Assembly (NCBI GenBank): GCA_021404525.1
Contig: JAAWWE010000004.1
Span: 186,001-250,000, forward strand
Direction: 5' to 3'
DNA from: Rhodobiaceae bacterium
GTDB taxonomy: Bacteria > Pseudomonadota > Alphaproteobacteria > Parvibaculales > Parvibaculaceae
DNA length: 64,000 nt
The notes under the pieces are model-generated. The model ran no database searches and was not told where the DNA came from. It was given only the letters and a program-made list of their open reading frames with translations. The position numbers and the translations under genes were made by a program. Positions 54,852 to 64,000 of the stretch are shown here, in pieces; the first letter of the stretch is position 1, and each line of letters starts with the position of its first letter.

Positions 54852-56255
54852 ATGTCCGACACGTTCGATCTTATTGTCATTGGTGCAGGCCCTGGGGGCT
54901 ATGAATGTGCGATCCGGGCGTCCCAGCTTGGCATGAGCGTGGCGTGCGTTGAAAAGCGTGATGCGCTTGGCGGTACCTGTCTCAATGTCGGATGTATTCC
55001 GTCAAAAGCGTTGCTCCACGCCTCTGAGCTTTTTGCCGAGACAGACCATTTTGAAAAGATGGGCATAAAAATCAGCAAGCCGAAGCTCGATCTTGGCGCG
55101 ATGCAGAATTTCAAGCAGCAGGCGATCGATGGGAACACGCAAGGTATCGAGTTCCTGTTTAAGAAAAACAAGATTGAATGGGTCAAAGGCACCGGCGCGC
55201 TAAAGGGCGCTGGCGAAGTTGAGGTTGCGCTCGCCGAAGGTGGGTCACGGACCCTGAAAGCCTCTGACATTGTGCTCGCGACCGGCTCCGATGTTGCCAA
55301 GCTGCCTGGTATCGATGTTGATGAAAAACAGATTGTCTCTTCCACTGGGGCGCTGGAACTTGAGAAGGTGCCCGGCAAGCTTGTTGTTGTGGGTGGCGGA
55401 GTGATTGGTTTGGAGCTTGGCTCTGTCTGGAACCGTCTCGGTTCAGATGTCACTGTTGTGGAATTTCTTCCTGCGATCCTTCCTGGCATGGATGGGGAGG
55501 TGGCAAAGACCTTCCAGCGTGTTCTGAAGAAACAGAAGTTTGCGTTCAAACTTGGGTCAAAAGTGACCGGTGTTGAGAAGAGTGGCAAAGGCCTCAAAGT
55601 GTCCGTTGAGCCTGCAAAGGGCGGCGACACAGAAGTGCTGGACGCGGACGTCGTGCTGGTTTGCATTGGACGCGTTGCCTATACGGAGGGCTTGGGCCTC
55701 GACAAGGCGGGCGTTGAGGTTGATGAGCGCGGTCGTATTAAAGTGGATGCGCATCTCAAAACCAATGTGGACGGGGTTCACGCGATCGGCGATGCGATCA
55801 CCGGGCCGATGCTTGCGCACAAGGCGATGGAAGAAGGTGTGGTTCTGGCGGAGCGACTGGGGGGCCAGTCACCGCATATGAACTACGATGTCATTCCGGG
55901 CGTTGTTTATACGCAGCCCGAAGTGGCCTCTGTCGGCAAGACCGAAGAGGAATTGAAAGAAGCCGGTATTGAGTATCGTGCTGGCAAATTCCCTTTCACC
56001 GCGAATGGGCGTGCGAAAGCAAACCAGCAGACAGACGGCTTTGTGAAAATTCTTGCTGACAAGAAGACTGATAAGGTTTTGGGTGTCCACATTATTGGTA
56101 CACAGGCCGGTGAGATGATCCATGAAGCGGTGACAGTGATGGAATTTGGCGGGGCGGCAGAAGATATTGCGCGGACCTGTCATGCGCACCCGACATTGTC
56201 GGAGGCTGTCAAAGAAGCCGCGCTTGCCGTGGATGGCCGTCCGCTCCACATGTAA
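54852..56255 (+). CDS. lpdA: Dihydrolipoamide dehydrogenase (E3)
   Basis: A 467-residue flavoprotein reoxidising lipoamide of the 2-oxoglutarate complex. GAGPGGYECAIRASQLG FAD site, redox pair Cys43/Cys48 in GGTCLNVGCIPSKALL, NAD site VVVGGGVIGLELGSVWNRLG, and C-terminal His-Glu in CHAHPTLSEA. It follows sucB in the same direction, as usual in alphaproteobacteria. GAAGGTAGGG lies upstream. Confidence 0.97.
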   Translation: MSDTFDLIVIGAGPGGYECAIRASQLGMSVACVEKRDALGGTCLNVGCIPSKALLHASELFAETDHFEKMGIKISKPKLDLGAMQNFKQQAIDGNTQGIEFLFKKNKIEWVKGTGALKGAGEVEVALAEGGSRTLKASDIVLATGSDVAKLPGIDVDEKQIVSSTGALELEKVPGKLVVVGGGVIGLELGSVWNRLGSDVTVVEFLPAILPGMDGEVAKTFQRVLKKQKFAFKLGSKVTGVEKSGKGLKVSVEPAKGGDTEVLDADVVLVCIGRVAYTEGLGLDKAGVEVDERGRIKVDAHLKTNVDGVHAIGDAITGPMLAHKAMEEGVVLAERLGGQSPHMNYDVIPGVVYTQPEVASVGKTEEELKEAGIEYRAGKFPFTANGRAKANQQTDGFVKILADKKTDKVLGVHIIGTQAGEMIHEAVTVMEFGGAAEDIARTCHAHPTLSEAVKEAALAVDGRPLHM

Positions 56256-56271
56256 TCAAAGAATCTCGACG

Positions 56272-57276
56272 TCAGGTTGCTTTGGTGCCTTTTTGTGCCG
56301 GATGCGCCTTGTCGTACACATCTCTTAGCCGATCTGCGTCGACCTCAGTATAAACCTGCGTCGACGACAGGCTCGCGTGGCCGAGTAGTTCCTGAATGGA
56401 TCTCAGATCGCCACCCGCGCTTAAGAGATGTGTTGCAAAAGAATGCCGCAGCGCATGAGGCGTGGCGGTTTCAGGCAGTCCCAGCCGGGCGCGCAGGTTT
56501 GCCATGAGCTTTTGTACTGCTCTGGGGTTGAGCCTTTTGCCGCGCACGCCGACAAATAGCGGCTCGTCTTCCTCAAGCGGGTGGGGGCAGAGGGTGCGGT
56601 ACTGATCCACAGCTTCTTTTGCCGCAGGCAACACAGGGACGATGCGTTCTTTGTTGCCCTTGCCGATGATGCGCAATGTCTCGCTGAAGGGCGCATCGCT
56701 TTGGTTGAGGGAAAGTGCTTCTGTGATCCGCAATCCACACGCGTAGAGCAAGGTCACAATGCTTGCGTCGCGGGCTGCAACCCAAGGTTCCGCCGCAATG
56801 GCTTTGGCGTCTTCCACGAGGTCAAGCGCGCCGGTCTCTGAAACGGGCTTCGGAATACTGTGAGGGATTTTAGGCGTCTTCAGGCGTTTAAGGGCATGAT
56901 TTGTAGCAAGGCCCTCGCGTTCCAGATGTCCGTAGAAGCCCCGCAATGTGGAAAGGGTTCTGGCAATGCTCTTGGCGCTCAAGCCTTCTCGGCGGCGATG
57001 GGCCAGGAAAGCGCGGAAGTCACTGACGGATAGGCGTCCCAGATCGTCCAGGGTGGCATCGCTTGCCAGATGTTCACACAAGAACTCGAAGAAGCGTAAA
57101 AGATCCCGCGCGTAATTCTCTATCGTTTTTGGACTTGCGCGCTTCTCGCTGGTCAGAAACGTGAGATAGCTGGCAACGGCTTTTGTTGCCGATGCTGCGC
57201 CGGCGACATTTGCGGCGACATCATCTGGGGGGCCGCTTAAGCGACCGGTTATTGGTCTCTCGGCAGGTCCAACCAT
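56272..57276 (-). CDS. xerC: Tyrosine recombinase XerC
   Basis: A 334-residue recombinase that resolves chromosome dimers at dif with XerD. Catalytic residues Arg183 (CGLRITEAL), Lys206 (GKGNKE), His274 and Arg277 (PHALRHSFATHLL), His300 (LGHASLSSTQVYT) and nucleophile Tyr309 are all present. The N-terminal SAM-like core-binding domain is at 30-130. An Ala/Gly-rich N-terminal 25 residues precede the core-binding domain; its ATG overlaps the DUF484 stop by 28 bp, indicating a coupled operon. Confidence 0.93.
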   Translation of the reverse strand: MVGPAERPITGRLSGPPDDVAANVAGAASATKAVASYLTFLTSEKRASPKTIENYARDLLRFFEFLCEHLASDATLDDLGRLSVSDFRAFLAHRRREGLSAKSIARTLSTLRGFYGHLEREGLATNHALKRLKTPKIPHSIPKPVSETGALDLVEDAKAIAAEPWVAARDASIVTLLYACGLRITEALSLNQSDAPFSETLRIIGKGNKERIVPVLPAAKEAVDQYRTLCPHPLEEDEPLFVGVRGKRLNPRAVQKLMANLRARLGLPETATPHALRHSFATHLLSAGGDLRSIQELLGHASLSSTQVYTEVDADRLRDVYDKAHPAQKGTKAT

Positions 57277-57992
57277 AAGCGCACCGCGCGTTCAACGACG
57301 CGGCCCATAAACTCAAGCAGGTCTGCTGCCTGGCTTGGGTGAAATTGTTCGGGATGGGCTGAGCCGAGTGCCAGAATTCCAGGTGGTGTGGATTTGGAGA
57401 AAGTCAGACGCACCAGTGCTTCTGATCTGACATGAGGCGCTGAGCCGCCATAAAGACCCGGGTTGGAATTGATCTCTGCACTCAATCGATAGGGTTCGCC
57501 GGATCCAATCAGCGCGTCAACGCCGTTTGCTTCGAGAATACGCAAGCCCCTGACGCCAAGGCCCGGAACATCGGCTTTGCTTTCAACGGCAAGGGCAACA
57601 GTGTCGAGATCAAGGGCGGCGGCAAGTCCGGCTGGCTCGGTGATAAAGGCAATGAGTTCTTCAAAGCTCTTAGCATCCATTAACTTCAAGACGGCGACCA
57701 GTACCCTGTCACGGGTGAGAGCATTGATGGAGGCCGCGTCAATCAGTTCAGCCTGGATGTCGCGAAGCTGACCCACTTTATGTTGCAGGCGTTCAATGAT
57801 TACACTTTGAAGATCGAGGACATTGTCCCCGACTGCATTCTTGGGCGCACTCATGGATGCGATCAGGTCCATATCGTCCAGGATAAAGTCAGGATTTGCC
57901 AGCAGATATTGCTTCACCGCATCGGCAGTGAGCTGTCCGCCCGTATGATGGGACGGTGTTTGTTGCTGGCTTGGGTCTATGGGACGCGACAT
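57249..57992 (-). CDS. DUF484 (GAF-like) protein
   Basis: A 247-residue DUF484 protein, usually found directly upstream of xerC. The TADAVKQYLLANPDFILDDM then DLIASMSAP segment is the family start; a short helical region (LQHKVGQLRDIQAELIDAAS) precedes a GAF-like domain (about 90-235). No function is established. AGGAA precedes the ATG; the next gene xerC overlaps its 3' end. Confidence 0.88.
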   Translation of the reverse strand: MSRPIDPSQQQTPSHHTGGQLTADAVKQYLLANPDFILDDMDLIASMSAPKNAVGDNVLDLQSVIIERLQHKVGQLRDIQAELIDAASINALTRDRVLVAVLKLMDAKSFEELIAFITEPAGLAAALDLDTVALAVESKADVPGLGVRGLRILEANGVDALIGSGEPYRLSAEINSNPGLYGGSAPHVRSEALVRLTFSKSTPPGILALGSAHPEQFHPSQAADLLEFMGRVVERAVRLWLDLPRDQ

Positions 57993-58016
57993 ACTGTGAG
58001 AGTTCCTGTTTTGCTC

Positions 58017-58676
58017 TTAACCCGAGATCTTCTGACCAGTCTTCTCCCAGTCTGCCAGGAAGGCTGCGAGGCCTTTGTCGGTCAGCGGGTGCCCAACGAG
58101 TGTGCGTAGAACGGCAGGCGGCACGGTCACAACATCTGCGCCGATAAGGGCTGCATCTTTTACGTGATTTGGATTGCGAATGGAGGCAACCAGAATTTCG
58201 GTCGCAAGCTCATCGTAATTGTCATAGATGGCGCGTATGTCTTCGATCAGCTCCATGCCATCAATGTGAATGTCATCCAGGCGTCCGACGAAGGGGGAGA
58301 TGTAGGTTGCGCCTGCTTTGGCGGCGAGCAGCGCCTGGGTTGCTGAGAAGCAGAGAGTGACATTTGTTTTGATGCCTTCAGCGGTCAATGCGCGACAGGC
58401 TTTCAGCCCTTCCCATACAAGCGGCAGCTTGACGACAACATTGTCAGCCAATTTGGCGACTGTCTTGCCCTCTTTGATCATGCCGTCGGCATCAAGTGCG
58501 GTTACTTCTGCGCTGACCGGGCCATCGATGGTTCCACATATTTCTTTCACAACTTCGAAAAAGTCGCGGCCTGTCTTAGCGACGAGGGATGGATTGGTGG
58601 TGACACCATCAAGCAAGCCTGAATCGCTCAGGTCGCGAATCTCATCAATGTCAGCTGTATCAATAAAGAACTTCAT
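58017..58676 (-). CDS. Transaldolase-family protein (fructose-6-phosphate aldolase-like)
   Basis: A 219-residue compact aldolase of the TalC/FSA type. The Schiff-base Lys83 lies in [11 protein letters not shown], with [30 protein letters not shown] and [18 protein letters not shown] as further family blocks. These proteins are often annotated as transaldolase; true transaldolase versus fructose-6-phosphate aldolase cannot be separated here. It opens a minus-strand run with DUF484 and xerC. Confidence 0.9.
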   Translation of the reverse strand: MKFFIDTADIDEIRDLSDSGLLDGVTTNPSLVAKTGRDFFEVVKEICGTIDGPVSAEVTALDADGMIKEGKTVAKLADNVVVKLPLVWEGLKACRALTAEGIKTNVTLCFSATQALLAAKAGATYISPFVGRLDDIHIDGMELIEDIRAIYDNYDELATEILVASIRNPNHVKDAALIGADVVTVPPAVLRTLVGHPLTDKGLAAFLADWEKTGQKISG

Positions 58677-58818
58677 GTCGTGTTGTGGCCTCTGGTCCTG
58701 CCGCCCGATTTCCGGACATGTTTGTTATGCGCCTGCATTCTCCATTGCCTTGATGAATTTGCCAAGGAGAGAAAGAGAGTTACTGCGCGCACCCTTGTTG
58801 AAGGGTTAAGGTTGATGC

Positions 58819-61032
58819 ATGCCGAGTGAATTTTCAGACAGCGATCTTTTTAAGGATGATGTAGCCCAGAAGCAGCGGGTTGTCTCCGTTCTGTTGCCGC
58901 TCGGCATTCCGGGTCCCTATGACTATACGGTGCCTGACACGCTCTCCGTTGGCGCAGGTGATTATGTGACTGTGCCTTTGGGGCCACGTGAAATACTGGG
59001 CGTTGTTTGGGGTGAGGGCAGTGGCGAGGTTGGTCACAATCGATTGAAATCAATTATCGACAAAATTGATGCGCCCCCCATGACCCATGCGTTGCGCCAG
59101 TTTGTTGATTGGATTGCGGTCTACACGCTTTCGCCACCAGGGGCAGTGTTGCGCCTGGCTGTTCGAGTGCCCGGTGCCTTGGAACCTGCTGGCGTGCGAA
59201 CTGTGTATCGGTTGGGCGGACCGCCACCTGCGCGCATGACACCCGGTCGCGAAAAAGTTCTGGAACTGGCCCAGGATGGGTTTGCACGCACAACACGTGA
59301 AATTGCCGATGAGGCCGGTGTCTCTACAGCAGTGGTTCGCGGTCTTATTGATGCAGGCACGTTTGAAGCTGTTGAGTTGCCTGCCGATGCACCGTTTGAT
59401 GCGCCTGATCTGGATCGCGACGGTGCGGATCTCTCTGATGATCAGCAGTTTGCGGCCGATCAGCTGACGGCGCGCATCGAGCAAGGTGGATTTTCGGCGC
59501 AGCTTCTAGATGGCGTGACGGGGTCGGGCAAAACAGAAGTCTATTTCGAAGCGGTTGCGGCAACTCTTGCCAAAGGGCGACAGGCGCTCATCCTGTTGCC
59601 GGAGATTGCGCTCACGGGCCAGTTTTTGCAGCGGTTTGAGGCGCGGTTTGGCTGTCGCCCGGCGGAATGGCACTCGGACCTTTCCACTAAAGAGCGCAAG
59701 CGTGTTTGGCGGGCTGTGGCGGATGGCACCGCGAAAGCGGTGGTGGGCGCGCGGTCTGCGCTTTTTCTGCCCTATCCGGACCTTGGGCTCATCGTGGTGG
59801 ATGAAGAGCATGAAAGTGCCTTCAAGCAGGAGGACGGTGTTTCCTACAATGCGCGGGATATGAGTGTGGTGCGGGGATCGCTTGGCGGGTTTCCCGTTGT
59901 TCTGGCGTCTGCCACGCCATCGCTTGAAACCATGGCGAATGTCTGGTCGGGCAAATATGACCATTTGGTGCTGCCTGAGCGGCATGGACCTGCGGTGATG
60001 CCTGCGGTCGGGGCAATTGATATGCGCGCGCACCCGCCTGAAAAGGGCGAGTGGATTTCGCCGCCTCTCTTGCGTGAAATGGCGGAGGCGCTCGCCAAGG
60101 GTGAGCAATCGATGCTCTTTCTCAATCGTCGAGGCTATGCGCCGCTCACGCTGTGTCGCACCTGCGGGCATCGGATTGGCTGCCCGGAATGCGATTCTTG
60201 GCTGGTTGAGCACCGGTTTCGAAAGGAACTGACCTGTCACCATTGTGGTTTTTCAGCGCCGGTTCCACGGGCCTGCCCGTCATGTGGGGACGAGGATGCG
60301 CTCATTGCCTGCGGCCCAGGTGTTGAGAGAATCGCTGAGGAGGTGGTGCAGAAATTCCCGCAGGCGCGGTTGGCGCTCCTGTCGTCGGACAGTTTGCGCG
60401 GGCCCGCGGCACATGCAGAAGCCATCCGGCAGATCACGGATCACGAGGTGGATGTGATTGTGGGCACGCAGATCGTGGCCAAGGGCCACAATTTCCCGCT
60501 TCTGACGGTCGTGGGGGTTGTGGATGCGGATCTGGGGCTCGAAAACGGGGACCTGCGTGCGGGCGAGCGGACGTTTCAGTTGCTCCATCAGGTGGCGGGG
60601 CGGGCAGGGCGCGCGGACCGGCCAGGACGTGTCTATCTGCAGACCTATATGCCCGAACATCCTGTTATGCAGGCTCTTATTGAAGGAGAGCGAGACCGAT
60701 TCCTGGAGCGCGAAGCCTCCATGCGGGAGCGGACCGGCTATCCACCCTATGGTCGGCTGGTGGGAATTGTGGTCTCAGGCCCCAATCCCCAACAAGTGCA
60801 TGGTGTTTCCCGGGAGCTCGCCCGGTCGCATGCCCCCCAAGAGGGAATCAGTGTGTTTGGGCCAGCCCCGGCGCCGCTGGCTCTACTGCGTGGCCGTCAC
60901 CGGGTGCGATTTCTGGTGAAAAGCACCCGAAATGTGCCGATCCAGGACTATGTGGCCGATTGGCTGTCGCGAGTGAAAGTCCCCAATGCGGTTCGGGTCT
61001 CGGTGGACGTGGATCCCTATTCATTCCTTTAA
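58819..61032 (+). CDS. priA: Primosomal protein N' (replication restart helicase PriA)
   Basis: A 737-residue DEAD-like superfamily 2 helicase restarting collapsed forks. 3'-DNA-binding domain (about 20-110), Walker A DGVTGSGKTEVYF (231-243), DEEH box in VVDEEHESAFKQED, zinc-binding cysteines in LCRTCGHRIGCPECDSWL and TCHHCGFSAPVPRACPSCGD, and helicase motifs DVDVIVGTQIVAKGHNFP-like (VIVGTQIVAKGHNFP) and QVAGRAGRADRPG. The TTAAGG upstream of ATG 58819 is a weak ribosome site. Confidence 0.96.
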   Translation: MPSEFSDSDLFKDDVAQKQRVVSVLLPLGIPGPYDYTVPDTLSVGAGDYVTVPLGPREILGVVWGEGSGEVGHNRLKSIIDKIDAPPMTHALRQFVDWIAVYTLSPPGAVLRLAVRVPGALEPAGVRTVYRLGGPPPARMTPGREKVLELAQDGFARTTREIADEAGVSTAVVRGLIDAGTFEAVELPADAPFDAPDLDRDGADLSDDQQFAADQLTARIEQGGFSAQLLDGVTGSGKTEVYFEAVAATLAKGRQALILLPEIALTGQFLQRFEARFGCRPAEWHSDLSTKERKRVWRAVADGTAKAVVGARSALFLPYPDLGLIVVDEEHESAFKQEDGVSYNARDMSVVRGSLGGFPVVLASATPSLETMANVWSGKYDHLVLPERHGPAVMPAVGAIDMRAHPPEKGEWISPPLLREMAEALAKGEQSMLFLNRRGYAPLTLCRTCGHRIGCPECDSWLVEHRFRKELTCHHCGFSAPVPRACPSCGDEDALIACGPGVERIAEEVVQKFPQARLALLSSDSLRGPAAHAEAIRQITDHEVDVIVGTQIVAKGHNFPLLTVVGVVDADLGLENGDLRAGERTFQLLHQVAGRAGRADRPGRVYLQTYMPEHPVMQALIEGERDRFLEREASMRERTGYPPYGRLVGIVVSGPNPQQVHGVSRELARSHAPQEGISVFGPAPAPLALLRGRHRVRFLVKSTRNVPIQDYVADWLSRVKVPNAVRVSVDVDPYSFL

Positions 61033-61038
61033 TTGGGA

Positions 61039-61449
61039 CTAGGCTTGCAGATTTGTCGCGAATTCAAGTTCCTCTGGGCGCGCCGCCCATTGGTCCATCA
61101 TGCGTTTTCCGGTCTCAAGGATGGCAAGGAACTCGTCGACTATCTCCGACGCTTGAACTTCCTTCCTCAACGTATCTCTTTTCCAAAACCGCTGTCTTTC
61201 GCGGTCCTGCGAGACGCAGATCCAGAGGTTCAGCCTAGGCAAAGGCGTGTCTGCAAAATAAATCTGGATGAGCGACTCCACACCGCCGCTCTTCCATCTG
61301 ATGCAGCGAGTCGGAAAATCTTTGGTTTTTTTGTCGACTTCAAAACCGTGCTTGAGCGCGAACTGTTCAAGGCCCTCATCGAGCACCTGAAGTTCGGCTT
61401 CCATCCGCTCCCACTCTTCATTTGAGATGTGATATCCGCCGTTTGCCAT
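61039..61449 (-). CDS. Conserved small soluble protein, unknown function
   Basis: A 136-residue acidic helical protein starting MANGGYHISNEEWERMEAEL with a Lys-rich loop (GFEVDKKTKDFPTRCIRWKS) and an aromatic ICVSQDRERQRFWKRDTLRK segment. The start at 61449 is chosen over the in-frame ATG at 61599, whose extension is Pro/His/Cys-rich and non-conserved in style. It is convergent with priA and divergent from the atp operon. I do not recognise the family. Confidence 0.6.
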   Translation of the reverse strand: MANGGYHISNEEWERMEAELQVLDEGLEQFALKHGFEVDKKTKDFPTRCIRWKSGGVESLIQIYFADTPLPRLNLWICVSQDRERQRFWKRDTLRKEVQASEIVDEFLAILETGKRMMDQWAARPEELEFATNLQA

Positions 61450-61763
61450 ATTTTTTTGATGTACCTCTTTGGTCGGATGATTTGGCTCCTCTTGTGGACC
61501 CAACATATCAGGGTGAATTGGTCTGTTTGCGCATGAAATGCGACAAAAATGACGCCGAATTGCCGCACCTGCGCGATTTTCTGGGCTGGGGCATTGCACC
61601 TGCTATGCCTGCGTGTTACCACACGCCCGGTTTCGGGGGCGGTCACTTTGTTGGCTGTTTTCCGTTTGCCATAACATCAATGTTTTCAGGAGGTTATCCT
61701 GTTTACCCGGGCCATCCGGGAATCTCAGGTAGCTGTCCTAGACCAAGCGTTGCGAGCACACAC

Positions 61764-62324
61764 GTGTCAGCTGATAAACCACTCGCCACCGGCGTTGCCG
61801 GTCGCTATGCAACAGCTCTCTTCGAGCTGGCAGACCAGGCAGGCGCCCTTGATACGGTCGCTGCAGACCTTAAGGGTCTGAGCGGTCTGATCGATACGTC
61901 TGATGACCTGAAACGGCTTGTGAGAAGCCCCGTCTTCTCCACCGAAGAGCAGGCCGCCGCCATGTCAGCGATCCTGACCAAGGCCGGCGTTCAGACTTTG
62001 ACCCAGAATTTTATCGGCGTGGTGATTGCCAACCGCCGAATTTTTGCACTTCAGGATATGATCCGCACATTTGGCCAGCTTCTGGCGAGCTCGCGCGGTG
62101 AAATTTCTGCTGATGTTACCAGCGCTCACCCGCTGGGCGATCCGCAGGTTGCGGCGCTGAAAGAAGCGCTCAATGCCGCGATGGGTCGTGACGTACAAAT
62201 CGAAACACGGGTGGACAAGGAGCTGCTTGGCGGTCTCGTTGTTAAAGTGGGAAGTCGCATGATTGACTCCTCACTCCGCACCAAACTCAATAACCTCAAA
62301 TTTGCGATGAAAGAGGCTGGCTGA
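61764..62324 (+). CDS. atpH: ATP synthase F1 subunit delta
   Basis: A 186-residue delta subunit linking F1 to the b stalk. The N-terminus reads [20 protein letters not shown] (GTG 61764) and the C-terminus [21 protein letters not shown] is typical. The homology begins at the GTG; in-frame ATG 61680 would add a Gly/Pro-rich stretch. Its stop overlaps the atpA ATG (TGATG). First gene of the F1 operon here; the downstream order atpH-atpA-atpG is standard. Confidence 0.92.
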   Translation: MSADKPLATGVAGRYATALFELADQAGALDTVAADLKGLSGLIDTSDDLKRLVRSPVFSTEEQAAAMSAILTKAGVQTLTQNFIGVVIANRRIFALQDMIRTFGQLLASSRGEISADVTSAHPLGDPQVAALKEALNAAMGRDVQIETRVDKELLGGLVVKVGSRMIDSSLRTKLNNLKFAMKEAG

Positions 62325-63853
62325 TGGACATTCAGGCCGCGGAAATTTCTGCAATCCTTAAGGAACAGATCAAAGGTTTCGGTGACGAAGCTGAGGTCTC
62401 GGAAATCGGACAGGTTCTGTCCGTTGGTGACGGTATCGCCCGTATTTACGGTCTCGATAACGTACAGGCTGGTGAGATGGTCGAATTCCCAGGTGGAATT
62501 CGGGGCATGGCGCTGAACCTGGAAAATGACAATGTCGGTGCCGTGATCTTCGGTTCTGACCGTGACATTAAAGAAGGCGACACCGTTAAGCGGACTGGCG
62601 CCATTGTGGACGTGCCGGTTGGCAAGGGTCTCTTGGGTCGTGTGGTTGATCCGCTCGGCAATCCAATTGATGGCAAAGGCCCCATCGAAGGCGTTGAGCG
62701 TCGTCGCGTGGATGTGAAGGCACCGGGCATCATCCCGCGTAAGTCTGTGCATGAGCCTATGCAGACAGGTCTTAAAGCGATCGATGCGCTGATCCCGATT
62801 GGCCGTGGCCAGCGTGAGCTGATCATTGGTGACCGCCAAACCGGTAAAACAGCTGTGGCGATTGACGCCATGCTCAACCAGAAGCCGCTCAATGCGGGTG
62901 ATGATGAGAGCAAGAAGCTCTACTGTGTTTACATCGCGGTCGGCCAGAAGCGCTCTACTGTTGCGCAGATCGTTAAGACGCTGGAAGAAAACGGCGCTCT
63001 TGAATATTCAGTGGTTGTTGCGGCGACGGCGTCTGAGCCTGCACCGCTTCAGTTCCTCGCACCATTTGCTGGTTGTGCGATTGGCGAATATTTCCGTGAC
63101 AATGGCATGCATGCTCTGGCGGTTTATGATGACCTCTCCAAGCAGGCTGTTGCTTATCGTCAGATGTCTCTTCTTCTTCGTCGTCCTCCTGGGCGTGAAG
63201 CTTATCCTGGGGACGTTTTCTATCTTCACTCACGTCTGCTCGAACGGGCTGCGAAGCTCAACGAAGACAATGGATCTGGTTCACTGACCGCTCTGCCGAT
63301 CATTGAAACCCAGGCGAACGACGTGTCCGCTTACATTCCGACCAACGTGATTTCGATCACTGACGGTCAGATCTTCCTGGAAACAGACCTCTTCTATCAG
63401 GGCATCCGTCCTGCGGTGAATGTGGGTCTGTCGGTGAGCCGTGTTGGTTCATCTGCTCAGGTGAAAGCGATGAAGCAGGTTGCCGGTAAGATTAAGGGTG
63501 AGCTTGCGCAGTACCGTGAAATGGCGGCGTTTGCGCAGTTTGGTTCTGACCTTGATGTGACCACGCAGCGTCTTCTCAACCGTGGCGAGCGTCTGACCGA
63601 GCTTCTGAAGCAGGGTCAGTTCTCACCGCTCAAAGTTGAAGAGCAGGTTGTCGTGATTTATGCCGGTGTGAACGGCTATCTTGATGGCATCCCAACAGCT
63701 GATGTTGGCCGCTACGAAGAAGAGCTTCTTCGCACGGTTCGTGACAAGAACGCTGATCTTCTCGACACCATCCGTCAGGAGCTTGCGCTCTCTGATGCGA
63801 CGGAAGCGAGCCTCAAAGAGGTTGTTGAGAGTTTCACCAAGGCGTTTGCATAA
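62324..63853 (+). CDS. atpA: ATP synthase F1 subunit alpha
   Basis: The 509-residue nucleotide-binding subunit. Walker [56 protein letters not shown] and the C-terminal [17 protein letters not shown] are characteristic. Overlap with atpH implies translational coupling; atpG follows 34 bp downstream. Confidence 0.98.
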   Translation: MDIQAAEISAILKEQIKGFGDEAEVSEIGQVLSVGDGIARIYGLDNVQAGEMVEFPGGIRGMALNLENDNVGAVIFGSDRDIKEGDTVKRTGAIVDVPVGKGLLGRVVDPLGNPIDGKGPIEGVERRRVDVKAPGIIPRKSVHEPMQTGLKAIDALIPIGRGQRELIIGDRQTGKTAVAIDAMLNQKPLNAGDDESKKLYCVYIAVGQKRSTVAQIVKTLEENGALEYSVVVAATASEPAPLQFLAPFAGCAIGEYFRDNGMHALAVYDDLSKQAVAYRQMSLLLRRPPGREAYPGDVFYLHSRLLERAAKLNEDNGSGSLTALPIIETQANDVSAYIPTNVISITDGQIFLETDLFYQGIRPAVNVGLSVSRVGSSAQVKAMKQVAGKIKGELAQYREMAAFAQFGSDLDVTTQRLLNRGERLTELLKQGQFSPLKVEEQVVVIYAGVNGYLDGIPTADVGRYEEELLRTVRDKNADLLDTIRQELALSDATEASLKEVVESFTKAFA

Positions 63854-63887
63854 AGCCTTCTTCTGACCAAACAGGACTGATGGCGAT

Positions 63888-64000
63888 ATGGCCAGCCTTA
63901 AGGAACTAAGAAACCGGATCTCCAGCGTGAAAAACACGCAGAAGATCACGCGTGCCATGCAGATGGTGGCCGCAGCGAAACTGCGCCGGGCGCAGGAAGC
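63888..64000 (+). CDS. atpG: ATP synthase F1 subunit gamma (5' part, runs off the window)
   Basis: 37 codons are visible: [20 protein letters not shown] then [17 protein letters not shown], the N-terminal coiled-coil of the gamma rotor. The gene continues past base 64000. An ATG at 63880 is out of frame. Confidence 0.95.
   Translation, partial: MASLKELRNRISSVKNTQKITRAMQMVAAAKLRRAQE

Noticed and set aside
56272-57276. XerC-like gene as an integrase of a mobile element
   Set aside because: It sits in the conserved DUF484-xerC pair next to a chromosomal transaldolase and priA, with no attachment site or tRNA.

Overview
The window is chromosomal DNA of an alphaproteobacterium, most likely a Hyphomicrobiales/Parvibaculum-like lineage. 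The evidence is gene order and gene families: ffh-aroQ-rpsP-rimM-trmD-rplS; sdhCDAB; mdh ... sucCDAB-lpd; xerC-DUF484-transaldolase next to priA and atpHAG; a mesaconyl-CoA hydratase of the ethylmalonyl-CoA pathway; and CC0125-type lipoproteins. No database could be searched, so the taxonomic call is inference. No rRNA, tRNA, CRISPR array, IS element or prophage was seen.

Layout. 0-2.6 kb: end of an unknown gene, a polysaccharide flippase, a CinA-type amidohydrolase and a small protein with a flagellar-rod-like C-terminus. 2.6-7 kb: a promoter and three-hairpin leader RNA precede ffh, then chorismate mutase and the ribosome/tRNA maturation genes rpsP, rimM, trmD, rplS. 7-14.1 kb: leucine biosynthesis (leuC, leuD, leuB) and asd, with leuCD and leuB separated by three paralogous lipoproteins (two with near-identical 88-bp upstream regions) and a small membrane protein. 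14.2-18.9 kb: an ammonium transporter fused to a histidine kinase, overlapping tail to tail with a PAS/GAF hybrid kinase whose first PAS resembles the FixL haem domain. 19-22.6 kb: a malyl-CoA lyase/thioesterase-like protein, a cupin, mesaconyl-CoA hydratase and an unknown secreted protein. 22.7-24.2 kb: a TetR regulator and serine hydrolase with a recurrent 17-bp operator-like palindrome. 24.4-27.9 kb: succinate dehydrogenase. 28-35 kb: accessory genes (pentapeptide-repeat membrane protein beside a dispersed palindromic repeat, CreD, a YbjN-like protein, an antibiotic-biosynthesis-monooxygenase-type enzyme, an autotransporter serine protease). 35.1-37.2 kb: an arsenic operon, arsR-arsI-arsC-aquaporin. 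37.3-44.1 kb: mmsA, arylamine N-acetyltransferase, a PEP-mutase/isocitrate-lyase-family enzyme, a MazG-like protein, zapE, an alpha/beta hydrolase and a lipoprotein. 44.5-56.3 kb: TCA-cycle genes mdh, sucC, sucD, sucA, sucB, lpdA, with a metallo-beta-lactamase and two paralogous TetR-like proteins inserted. 56.3-64 kb: xerC, DUF484, transaldolase, priA and the start of the F1-ATPase operon.

The core genes form a central-carbon block (Sdh, Mdh, Suc, ethylmalonyl-CoA steps, MmsA) feeding the respiratory chain and ATP synthase. The most unusual parts are the Amt-kinase fusion with its overlapping hybrid kinase, the TetR operator family, the ffh and sucA leader RNAs, the organoarsenical/aquaporin arsenic operon and the tandem lipoprotein array.
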